Shown piece after piece: positions 6,875 to 13,604 of a DNA stretch of 39,615 nt. Each line of letters starts with the position of its first letter. The stretch's first letter is position 1. Position numbers and translations under genes: made by a program. The DNA lies in NCBI GenBank assembly GCA_003158875.1, contig PMLK01000078.1, positions 1,569 to 41,183 of the forward strand, read 5' to 3'. This DNA comes from Chloroflexota bacterium. Its GTDB lineage: Bacteria > Chloroflexota > Limnocylindria > Limnocylindrales > CSP1-4. The notes under the pieces were generated by a model. That model saw nothing but the letters and a program-made list of their open reading frames with translations. It was not told the origin of the DNA and made no database searches.

Positions 6875-6954
6875 TTAGGATCGGGCGAAGCCCGAACGTG
6901 ACAACTGGGAGTAACCTAAACGGGATTTCTCCGGCGCCCGGCCGGGGCCCGGAG
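6875..6954 (+). promoter_or_regulatory. Extra hairpins between leader B and the second paralogue
   Basis: TTAGG (6875-6879) pairs with CCTAA (6915-6919) and encloses TCGGGC-GAA-GCCCGA (6881-6895). Then CTCCGG...CCGGAG (6929-6954) forms a 6-bp stem extended by four more GC pairs past a bulge, ending 10 nt before the Shine-Dalgarno GGGGAG. The last one is strong enough to act as an attenuator or to pause ribosome loading. Leader A has no counterpart. Confidence 0.35.
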
Positions 6955-6976
6955 CAATGACCACGGGGAGATGAGC

Positions 6977-7891
6977 GTGAACGAGACGGCCGCGCGTCAT
7001 CCGAACCGATTCCTGGCGGACCTCACGCAGGCCATGCGTTCGACCGCCGAGACGGCGCGGCAGGCGACTATCGACCAGTGCCAGGATGATGCCAAGGCAT
7101 ATACCGAGAAGCTCCACGCCAGAACGGACGATGAGGCCGCTTCGCTGCGGAAAGCCGCCGAGGCAGACGTCAGCGCCATCCGTGACTGGTCGAAGGCCGA
7201 GATGGAGCGGATTCGCGTCGAGACCGAGCAGCGCATTTCGCGCCGTCGCGAACTCCTCGAGCAGGAGCTTCAGGAATACAACTCCGCGATCGAGCGCGAG
7301 ATCGAGCAGGTCCAGGGCCGCGTAGCCTCGTTCGAAACCGAAGTCGCCAGCTTCTTCGAGCAGCTCCTCCAGGAAGCCGATCCTACCGTCTTCGCCAGCA
7401 TGGCCGCCCAGATGCCGGACCCGCCGTCGTTCGAGGACGCCGACCGGGGCAGCGTCAAGCCAGACCTGCGCGAGCGTCGCGAGCAGATCATGCGATCGGC
7501 GCCCGTCGGCGAGACGCGCATGCCAGCCGCCAAGCCCTCCGGAAACGGAAGTGGCTCGCTGCCCGCGGTGGACACAACGGAACTGATCGGCGGATCGCCG
7601 TCCACTCCGGCGAAGGCCGCCGTCGTCGAGTCGACTCAAGTCGTCGTAGTCGGGCTCGTCAGCGTGGCCAGTATTGCCACGTTCAAGCGTCAGCTGGGTC
7701 GGCTGCCGGGGGTCAAGAACGTGGGCGTTTCCTCGGGACCCGATGGCGAATTCATCTTCACCGTCGGACATGGGGACGACGTGTCGTTGAGTTCGCTCGT
7801 TCCGACATTACCGAACTTCCAGGCTCGCATTACAAGCGAGACCGATGGAGTACTCAACGTTTCCGCACACGATCCCGAGGCGGAAGGCTAG
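6977..7891 (+). CDS. Coiled-coil protein, long paralogue with C-terminal ferredoxin-like domain
   Basis: This 304-residue protein repeats the first paralogue (HPNRFLADLTQAMR, then the coiled coil to about residue 135). It adds a low-complexity linker and a C-terminal domain of about 80 residues (TQVVVVGLVSVASIATFKRQ, LGRLPGVKNVGVSS, then GEFIFTV). Its alternating strands and helices resemble an HMA/ACT-like ferredoxin fold without a CxxC metal site. An ATG at 6971 touches the Shine-Dalgarno GGGGAG with no spacing. GTG 6977 has 6-nt spacing and aligns residue for residue with the paralogue's GTG start, so I chose it. The ATPase gene follows after 42 bp in the same direction. I do not recognise a named family. 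Confidence 0.85.
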   Translation: MNETAARHPNRFLADLTQAMRSTAETARQATIDQCQDDAKAYTEKLHARTDDEAASLRKAAEADVSAIRDWSKAEMERIRVETEQRISRRRELLEQELQEYNSAIEREIEQVQGRVASFETEVASFFEQLLQEADPTVFASMAAQMPDPPSFEDADRGSVKPDLRERREQIMRSAPVGETRMPAAKPSGNGSGSLPAVDTTELIGGSPSTPAKAAVVESTQVVVVGLVSVASIATFKRQLGRLPGVKNVGVSSGPDGEFIFTVGHGDDVSLSSLVPTLPNFQARITSETDGVLNVSAHDPEAEG

Positions 7892-7933
7892 ACTCTACCG
7901 TACGCCTCTCGTGCCACAGGGAGACTCCGTTCC

Positions 7934-9202
7934 GTGCCTCGGTCAGCAGTCGCAATCGCTCTACCGCCCGCCGAATACGCGGCCGTAAGCGCGCAGCTCG
8001 TTGAGGCCGGCTACGAGCCGATCGAAGTCTCTACTGCCGACGAACTCGAGGCGCTCCTCCAGGTCCGTCACGACATCGGCGTCGCCATCCTCGACGGTGA
8101 GAACGAATTCGACCGCACCCTCGAGATGTACGCCTTGCTCCACGACGAGGGTCGCAATATCCCAGCCTTGATGGTCGTCGCCGTTAGGGCCCTGGATCGC
8201 ATGAGCCTGGCCGGTCGGGCTCGCGTCAACGACGAGTACTTCACCCGCCCCTACTCCGCCGAGTCGCTCCGATGGCGCGTGGAGGCGATGCTCATCCGAG
8301 CCGAGATCCCCGTCGAGGACGTCAGCGGCGGCGTCATCGACGGCGACAGCAGAGACGCAACGCCGGCCGCTTCAACGGATCGGGAGCCGCCGCGCGGCCA
8401 GATCGTGATCGTCTTCAACCCGAAGGGCGGCGTAGGGAAGACGACGATCGCCGTCAACGTGGCCGCCATGTTGCAGATCAAGAAGGGCCAGCAGGTACTC
8501 CTCGTCGACTGCGACACCGTCACGGGTCACGTGGCCTCATCACTTGGCCTGGAGAACATCCGGACCGTGGCAGACGCCTGGACGGAGGACCTCAACACCG
8601 GCGATGCCGAAACATTCGCCGAAATCGCGTCCCGGCATCAGAACGGCGTCTCGGTCCTAGTCATGGCCGAATCCCCGCTCCATACGGAGATCCTCGAACC
8701 CAAGCGGGTTGCCGAAGCGATCACCGAGGCCTGCCACGTCTTCGACTGGGTCATCGTGGACATGCACCCGGACTATGGACCGCTGAACCAGGTCATCTTC
8801 GAGCGGGCGGACAAGATCCTCGTCCCCGTAACGCCGGACGTCCCCGCTATCCGCGCCGCCGTCCAGCTGCGAGAGGTAGCCGTCGAACTGGACATCCGCG
8901 ATCGGCTGGCGATGGTGGTCAACCGCGCCAACAGCGGCGTGTCGGTCGCGGACATGGAGCGCACCGTCGGGATGCCGGCTTTGGCCGAGGTTCGTTCGGC
9001 CGGCATGCTGTTCGTTCGAGCGGCCAACGAGGGTCGCTCGGCCGTGGAACGGTTCCCCAAGGAGAAGGTCATCGAGGACATCGAGAGCCTCGTGGACCGG
9101 ATGATGGCGACCCGCGACTCGGGCGAGGCCAAGTCCGGTCAGGGTTTCATGGGCATCTTCAGCGGCGGGCACAACACCAACCCGTCGATGCGAGCCTCGT
9201 AA
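7934..9202 (+). CDS. CpaE/MinD-like P-loop ATPase with degenerate receiver domain
   Basis: This 422-residue protein has an N-terminal domain (about 1-125) shaped like a response-regulator receiver. An Asp lies in VAILDG, but the usual acidic pair is missing and EYFTRPY replaces the conserved Lys. A linker follows, then a ParA/MinD ATPase with the deviant Walker A KGGVGKTT at 164-171, LLVDCDTVTGHVASSLGL and WVIVDMHPDYGP. This layout matches CpaE-type ATPases, which position secretion or pilus machinery, but no tad/cpa genes are nearby. It uses GTG with AGGGAG 10 nt upstream. It lies 42 bp after the coiled-coil gene and probably forms a cytoskeleton-like or positioning module with both paralogues. 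Confidence 0.88.
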   Translation: MPRSAVAIALPPAEYAAVSAQLVEAGYEPIEVSTADELEALLQVRHDIGVAILDGENEFDRTLEMYALLHDEGRNIPALMVVAVRALDRMSLAGRARVNDEYFTRPYSAESLRWRVEAMLIRAEIPVEDVSGGVIDGDSRDATPAASTDREPPRGQIVIVFNPKGGVGKTTIAVNVAAMLQIKKGQQVLLVDCDTVTGHVASSLGLENIRTVADAWTEDLNTGDAETFAEIASRHQNGVSVLVMAESPLHTEILEPKRVAEAITEACHVFDWVIVDMHPDYGPLNQVIFERADKILVPVTPDVPAIRAAVQLREVAVELDIRDRLAMVVNRANSGVSVADMERTVGMPALAEVRSAGMLFVRAANEGRSAVERFPKEKVIEDIESLVDRMMATRDSGEAKSGQGFMGIFSGGHNTNPSMRAS

Positions 9203-9235
9203 CCGGCCTTCCCAGGCAATCGAGCGTCGCCCGGG

Positions 9236-10189
9236 TCACCCGGCCGGGGGTTCTTCCCTCGAGGTCGACTGCGTCAACACCACGCGCTGGGTCTGGGGGA
9301 TTTCGATGCCGTTCTCCGCGAACGCATCCAGCAGACGCTTGCGCAACTCGCCGCCGACGCTCCATTGCTCCGAGGCCCGCACGCTGCCCAGCACCTTGAG
9401 CGTGATGCCGTATTCGCCGAGCGCCGAGACGCGCTCCACTTTGGGCGCTTCGAGTATCAGGTCCGACCAAGCCGGATCCGTTGCCATCGCCTCCCCCACT
9501 CCGTTGATCACGCCGGTTGCGCGCTCGATGTTGGTTCCGTAGACGACCTGGATGTCCTGGTTCACTCGGGCGAAGACGCGGGTCAGGTTGGATGCGACGG
9601 TGATCTCGCCGTTGGGCACCGTGTGAACGGTGCCGTCCTGGTCGCGAAGGGTAGTCCGGCGCAGCGTGAAGTCCTCGACCTTGCCCGCCACCCCGGCGAT
9701 CCGCACAACGTCGCCGCGGGCGTACTGGTTCTCGATCAGGATGAGCGCGCCGTTGAGGTAGTCGCGGACGAGGTGCTGCGTACCCAGGCCGATGGCGATT
9801 CCCGCGATGCCGAGACCGGCTATGGCTGGGCCGATATCCAGCTTGAAGCTCGTCTCCAGGATCATCAGGCCGGCGATCACGACGACAAAGAAACGGATGA
9901 CGTTGACGGCCAGCGTCTCGATCGTGTCCTGGCGCTTCTTGAGTTCGGCGGCGGTCAAGTCCAGGGCGGTGCCTTCGACGCTCTCGCGGTTCAGAAGGGT
10001 CCGGGCAACGCCGCGCACGAAGACGTGAGCCAGCCTGACCACCACGGCGGCGACGAGCACGATAGCGACGACGTCAAAGACCGAGATAGCGACATTGCCG
10101 ACGGCATCCGAATCGACAGTCCAGCTCAAGCCAAACGGAAGTTGGATGGACCAGGTCTGAACTAGGGCGATCGGGATTGGAGTCGACAT
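9236..10189 (-). CDS. mscS: MscS-family mechanosensitive ion channel
   Basis: This 317-residue inner-membrane channel releases solutes under hypo-osmotic stress. It has a hydrophobic helix around residues 35-60 (VFDVVAIVLVAAVVVRLAHV) and a second around 95-115. The pore-lining TM3 is rich in Ala and Gly (IGPAIAGLGIAGIAIGLGTQHLVRDYLNG). The cytoplasmic beta domain contains RGDVVRIAGVAGKVEDFTLRRTTLRD and VPNGEI, the family signatures. The start ATG has no Shine-Dalgarno but lies six bases after TAGGCT. The gene converges on the ATPase gene with a 33-bp gap. Confidence 0.92.
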   Translation of the reverse strand: MSTPIPIALVQTWSIQLPFGLSWTVDSDAVGNVAISVFDVVAIVLVAAVVVRLAHVFVRGVARTLLNRESVEGTALDLTAAELKKRQDTIETLAVNVIRFFVVVIAGLMILETSFKLDIGPAIAGLGIAGIAIGLGTQHLVRDYLNGALILIENQYARGDVVRIAGVAGKVEDFTLRRTTLRDQDGTVHTVPNGEITVASNLTRVFARVNQDIQVVYGTNIERATGVINGVGEAMATDPAWSDLILEAPKVERVSALGEYGITLKVLGSVRASEQWSVGGELRKRLLDAFAENGIEIPQTQRVVLTQSTSREEPPAG

Positions 10190-10195
10190 GCGGAT

Positions 10196-10201
10196 AGCCT
10201 A
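10196..10201 (-). promoter_or_regulatory. -10 box TAGGCT of mscS (leaderless)
   Basis: On the minus strand TAGGCT ends exactly six bases before the ATG at 10189. No clear -35 element or Shine-Dalgarno is present. Confidence 0.4.
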
Positions 10202-10260
10202 CCGCGCTTGCGCCGAATATCGGGGTTCGGTTCGGGGCCGCTCCGGCAGCGGACAAAGAA

Positions 10261-10292
10261 GCGGCCCCTCGGGAGGGGGACCGAGGGGCCGC
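10261..10292 (-). terminator. Rho-independent terminator of the iclR-type gene
   Basis: GCGGCCCCTCGG (10261-10272) and CCGAGGGGCCGC (10281-10292) form a perfect 12-bp stem with an 8-nt loop. It lies 52 bp past the iclR stop. On the minus strand it is followed by TTCTTTGTCC; on the plus strand a T-rich stretch (10301-10314) also follows. Confidence 0.8.
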
Positions 10293-10344
10293 GGTTGGTC
10301 GTTCTTGTTTGTTTGGAGGCTCCTCGCGCCGCGCGAGTTGCGTC

Positions 10345-11112
10345 TCAGATCGTGGCGACGACGCCGCCGATGCGGTCCGTGATCAGAGCGGCCACTTCCC
10401 GAGCCCGGTCGATGAGCTCCGGCACGCGGCTCGGGGTGATCCTGTTGCCCGAGGCCCTGACCTCGAGAGAAGCCACGACCGCGGCCCGCTGATCGAACAC
10501 CGGGACGGCGACGGCGTTGACCGTGGGCTCGTGCTCGCCGAAGGCCGTCGCGAAGCCGCGCTTGCGGACCCGGGCAAGTTCCTCGAGGAGGAGGTCGACG
10601 CGGACGATGGTATGCGAGGTATATGGCGTAAAGCCGATCTTGGAGAGCCTTATGACTTCTCGTTCCGGTTGCGTCGCCAGTAGCACCTTGCCGGGGGCTG
10701 TGGCGTGCAGCGGCGCGTTACGTCCCGTTCGGTCCCGGCCCATACCCGACGCGTCCGCATAGGCGACGGTCAGAACGCTGTCACCGTCGAGTACCTCGAG
10801 GGTCGTGGTTTCACGGATCGATCGCGCCAGTGATTCAAGTTCTGATATAGCTATGGATCGCAGATCGAGCGACCGCTCCGCATGACCGCCGAGTCGAACG
10901 ACCGCCAAACCGAGCCGGTACTTGCCGGAGTCGTCATCTTGCTCAACCAACCCTCGCTTCTGCAAAGTGGCGAGCAGACGCGACGCGGTCGACTTGTGAA
11001 GGCCGAGGCGGCGGGCGAGCTCGGTAACCCCTGCCTCGCCCTGCGTCTCACCAAGAGCGATCAGGAGCGACGCAGCGCGGTCAACCGACCGTACTGCATT
11101 CCCGTCGAGCAT
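10345..11112 (-). CDS. IclR family transcriptional regulator
   Basis: This 255-residue DNA-binding repressor or activator has an N-terminal winged HTH (RSVDRAASLLIALGE, then VTELARRLGLHKSTASRLLATLQKRGLVEQ at about residues 8-60). The C-terminal IclR effector domain contains LHATAPGKVLLA and AFGEHEPTVNAVAVPVFD. AAGGAG lies 9 nt before the ATG. The divergent neighbour is an aminotransferase with an ankyrin gene, and IclR proteins often control a divergent gene. The 460-bp region between them holds a perfect inverted repeat at 11391-11408 that may be its operator. The effector cannot be predicted. Confidence 0.93.
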   Translation of the reverse strand: MLDGNAVRSVDRAASLLIALGETQGEAGVTELARRLGLHKSTASRLLATLQKRGLVEQDDDSGKYRLGLAVVRLGGHAERSLDLRSIAISELESLARSIRETTTLEVLDGDSVLTVAYADASGMGRDRTGRNAPLHATAPGKVLLATQPEREVIRLSKIGFTPYTSHTIVRVDLLLEELARVRKRGFATAFGEHEPTVNAVAVPVFDQRAAVVASLEVRASGNRITPSRVPELIDRAREVAALITDRIGGVVATI

Positions 11113-11390
11113 CGTAGTTTCTCCTTACGGGCGTCTTGGCATGGAAGCGGGGCTCCCCCGGTCAGATCCGGACCACTGATCCTTCCGCGCCCGAAGCGGA
11201 AAGAGGCTGTGAAGCTTGTTGCGGCTCACGAGCCGCCGGACGCCTTATCGCCTCCGGGCCTACCTACCTGGGTCGTCAATCCGGGTCGATCAGCCCTTTA
11301 CGTCTCGCTGTGTGCGACGTCCAGATGGAATGTTTACATAGTTACTAGGGATTAGTCAAGCCCGTTCAGACGGTTCCTCCAGGCTCCCCG

Positions 11391-11408
11391 GTGTCAAGTT
11401 CGTGACAC
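11391..11408. promoter_or_regulatory. Inverted repeat, candidate operator
   Basis: GTGTCA-AGTTCG-TGACAC has perfect 6-bp arms 6 bp apart. Arm centres are 12 bp apart, close to a DNA turn, as expected for a dimeric regulator. It lies between the divergent iclR and aminotransferase genes. Confidence 0.45.
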
Positions 11409-11538
11409 AACGGTACGGGGCCATATCGGGCATATGTGATGCAGCGCAGACGTTGCGCCATGCAAATTCCTGCCAATCTCAGGTCTGGTTTCGACCTGCG
11501 AGCGTCGCTCGGGCGAGGCCTTCGCGGCCGCCGCGTCG

Positions 11539-11544
11539 TACCAT
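11539..11544 (+). promoter_or_regulatory. -10 box TACCAT of the aminotransferase gene
   Basis: TACCAT would start a transcript near 11551, leaving about 25 nt before ATG 11576. That leader includes the Shine-Dalgarno CGGAG. The same hexamer precedes two other genes in this window. Confidence 0.35.
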
Positions 11545-11575
11545 CCTGAAAACCCCGTCGCCCTCGGAGACCGCC

Positions 11576-12904
11576 ATGACAAACTCACTTCCCCCGGCCG
11601 CCGAGCCGCTCGGCAACTCAGGGCCCAGCTCAGATCTGGATGCGGTGAGGGCGCAATTTCCGGCCCTTTCGCGGCGTCACGGCGACGGCCTCTACAGCTA
11701 CCTGGACGGCCCGGGCGGGACGCAGGTGCCGCGTTCCACCATCGAGGCCATGACGTCCTATCTGGAGCGCTCCAACGCGAACCACGAAGGCACGTTCGCC
11801 ACCAGCGAAGAGAGCGACGCGATCCTCGCCGAGGCTCACTCGGCCGCGGCCGACTTCCTCGGCGCCGGAAGCCCGGATCAGATGGTGTTCGGCCAGAACA
11901 TGACGACGCTGACCTTCGCCGTCAGTCGAGCCATCGGCCGGAGCCTCAAAGCCGGGGACGAGATCGTGGTCACGCGCCTCGACCACGACGCCAACGTTGC
12001 TCCCTGGCTGGCGCTTCAGGAAGAACGTGGCATTGAAATCCGCTGGGTGGGCATCCACGATGACTGCACCCTGGATCTCGATCAGATGGAGCAGGCGATC
12101 GGGCCTCGGACGCGCCTCGTGGCTGTGGGCCTGGCCTCCAACGCCGTCGGGACGCTGAACCCGATCCCCCGGATAGTGGAACTGGCTCACGCGGCCGGCG
12201 CTTGGACCTACGTGGACGCCGTCCACGCCGGCCCGCACGTGGCAATCGACGTGACCGCCTTCGATACCGACTTCCTCGTCTGCTCGCCATACAAGTTCTT
12301 CGGCCCTCATCTCGGGCTGCTCTACGGCAAGTCGGAGCGCCTCGAGCAACTCGCCTCGTATAGGGTTCGGCCCGCTCCGGACAGCGGTTCCGGCAAGTGG
12401 GAAACCGGCACCCTGCCGGGCGAGTCGGTCGCCGGTCTGGTCGGAACCTTCGCCTACCTGGAGTGGTTGGGGCGCCGGTTCGGTGGCGTCACGCCCGCGG
12501 GAACCCGTCGGAACGCCCTGAGAGCGGCCATGGGAATTGTTAGGGCAACTGAGCGGGAACTGGCCTTTCGCGCCCTGGCGGCCCTGCAGAGCGTGCCTGG
12601 ACTGAAGCTGCGAGGCATTGTCGACCCTGCCCGGCTCGACGAGCGGGTCCCCACTTTCGCCTTCACGCTGGCCGGCAAGACTCCGCACGAAGTTGCAGTT
12701 GACCTCGGTCGCCGTGGCATCGCCGTTTGGGACGGCGACTACTATGCCTACGAACTCATTCGGAACCTCGGCCTCGCCGAGTCGGGGGGCATGGTCCGGG
12801 TAGGGTTTGCTCACTATAACGAGCCCGAAGAAGTCGACCGTCTGGCGCAGGCTCTCCGGGAGATCGGGGAGAAGACCCCGCCGCATCGGACAACCCACTC
12901 TTGA
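11576..12904 (+). CDS. Cysteine desulfurase-like class V aminotransferase (VC1184 type)
   Basis: This 442-residue PLP enzyme is related to SufS/NifS. The N-terminus reads VRAQFPALSRRHGDGLYSYLDGPGGTQVP, which marks the VC1184-like branch rather than true SufS. PLP-site residues are in YVDAVHAGPH (Asp about 214, His about 217) and the Schiff-base Lys in CSPYKFFGPH (about 240). I see no typical flexible-loop catalytic Cys region near the C-terminus, so desulfurase activity is uncertain. ATG 11576 has CGGAG at 6-nt spacing; the in-frame extension to 11402 lacks homology. It is followed after 10 bp by an ankyrin gene in the same operon and lies divergent from an IclR regulator. Confidence 0.88.
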   Translation: MTNSLPPAAEPLGNSGPSSDLDAVRAQFPALSRRHGDGLYSYLDGPGGTQVPRSTIEAMTSYLERSNANHEGTFATSEESDAILAEAHSAAADFLGAGSPDQMVFGQNMTTLTFAVSRAIGRSLKAGDEIVVTRLDHDANVAPWLALQEERGIEIRWVGIHDDCTLDLDQMEQAIGPRTRLVAVGLASNAVGTLNPIPRIVELAHAAGAWTYVDAVHAGPHVAIDVTAFDTDFLVCSPYKFFGPHLGLLYGKSERLEQLASYRVRPAPDSGSGKWETGTLPGESVAGLVGTFAYLEWLGRRFGGVTPAGTRRNALRAAMGIVRATERELAFRALAALQSVPGLKLRGIVDPARLDERVPTFAFTLAGKTPHEVAVDLGRRGIAVWDGDYYAYELIRNLGLAESGGMVRVGFAHYNEPEEVDRLAQALREIGEKTPPHRTTHS

Positions 12905-12914
12905 GGAAGAGCGC

Positions 12915-13604
12915 ATGAACGCCACGAGTTCCGAGACCACGTTCTTCGAGGCCGTGCGCAATGGCGACGACGCCGCCGTCGAAGCCGCGTTGGGCGCCGA
13001 TCGGAACTTGCTCCACGCTCGTGCCGGCGACACCCTCTCCCCGGTGCTGGTAGCCGCGTTCGGCGGCCACCTCAAACTGGCGTCACGCCTGGCGGTACTG
13101 GCAGCCGAGACCGAGAGCGGCCTCGACGTGTTCGATGCCGCGACAACCGGCCACGTCGCTGCCGTGCGGGCCATGCTGACCGATAAGCGCGCCTCAGTGG
13201 ACGACGGCGGGCCCGAAGGCTACACCGCCCTTCATCTCTCGGCGGCATTCGGTCAACTGGAGATGGCCCGCATGCTGCTCGGCAGAGGCGCCGATCCCAA
13301 CGCAGTGGCTCTCAACGCCGAACGCGTCACGCCGTTGCATTGCGCCGTGGCGGGCAAACACCGCGACATGGCCGGCCTGCTACTGGCATTGGGAGCGTCC
13401 GCCAACGCAATCCAGAAGGGCGGGCAGACGCCGCTCCACACTGCGGCTATCAACGGCGACGAAGCGATCGTCGACATGCTCCTGCTCCGGGGCGCCGACC
13501 CGACCAGGGCCACCGACGCCGGTAAGACGGCGATCGATCTCGCCAACGAGCACGGCCACGCGGCCCTGGCCAACGTAATGCGCCAGGCGGCCACGAACCG
13601 CTAG
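12915..13604 (+). CDS. Ankyrin repeat protein
   Basis: This 229-residue protein is made almost wholly of ankyrin-type helix-loop-helix repeats. Clear repeats include GYTALHLSAAFGQLEMARMLLGRGADPN, TPLHCAVAGKHRDMAGLLLALGASAN and TPLHTAAINGDEAIVDMLLLRGADPT, with weaker repeats in the N-terminal half. Ankyrin proteins mediate protein-protein contacts; no catalytic domain or signal peptide is present, so it is cytoplasmic. GAGGAAGAG precedes the ATG, and the gene lies 10 bp after the aminotransferase. Its stop overlaps the stop of the convergent DUF885 gene by the shared CTAG (13601-13604). Confidence 0.88.
   Translation: MNATSSETTFFEAVRNGDDAAVEAALGADRNLLHARAGDTLSPVLVAAFGGHLKLASRLAVLAAETESGLDVFDAATTGHVAAVRAMLTDKRASVDDGGPEGYTALHLSAAFGQLEMARMLLGRGADPNAVALNAERVTPLHCAVAGKHRDMAGLLLALGASANAIQKGGQTPLHTAAINGDEAIVDMLLLRGADPTRATDAGKTAIDLANEHGHAALANVMRQAATNR

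Larger units (their letters stand above)
11113..11575. other. 463-bp divergent intergenic region
   Basis: No gene is supported here. On the minus strand TTGACT (about 11353-11358) is a possible -35 for iclR with an AT-rich -10 zone at 11328-11346, implying a long leader of about 200 nt. The inverted repeat at 11391-11408 lies mid-region. On the plus strand TACCAT (11539-11544) is a possible -10 for the aminotransferase. A stretch at 11150-11185 looks faintly like an antisense T-arm but lacks tRNA structure. Confidence 0.5.

Noticed and set aside
5940-6900. Known riboswitch class in the coiled-coil leaders
   Set aside because: By eye no match to c-di-GMP, c-di-AMP, SAM, TPP, cobalamin, glycine, guanidine or fluoride cores was found, so I left it as an unnamed structured leader.
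11130-11200. tRNA-like sequence on the minus strand
   Set aside because: The plus-strand translation resembles the GxxRTxD peptides that arise opposite tRNA T-arms. However, the T-loop consensus TTCGA is absent and no acceptor, D or anticodon arm can be folded.
11630-13174. Long minus-strand open frame opposite the aminotransferase and ankyrin genes
   Set aside because: It is antisense to two well-supported genes, spans their junction and has no recognisable domain. High GC makes such shadow frames common.
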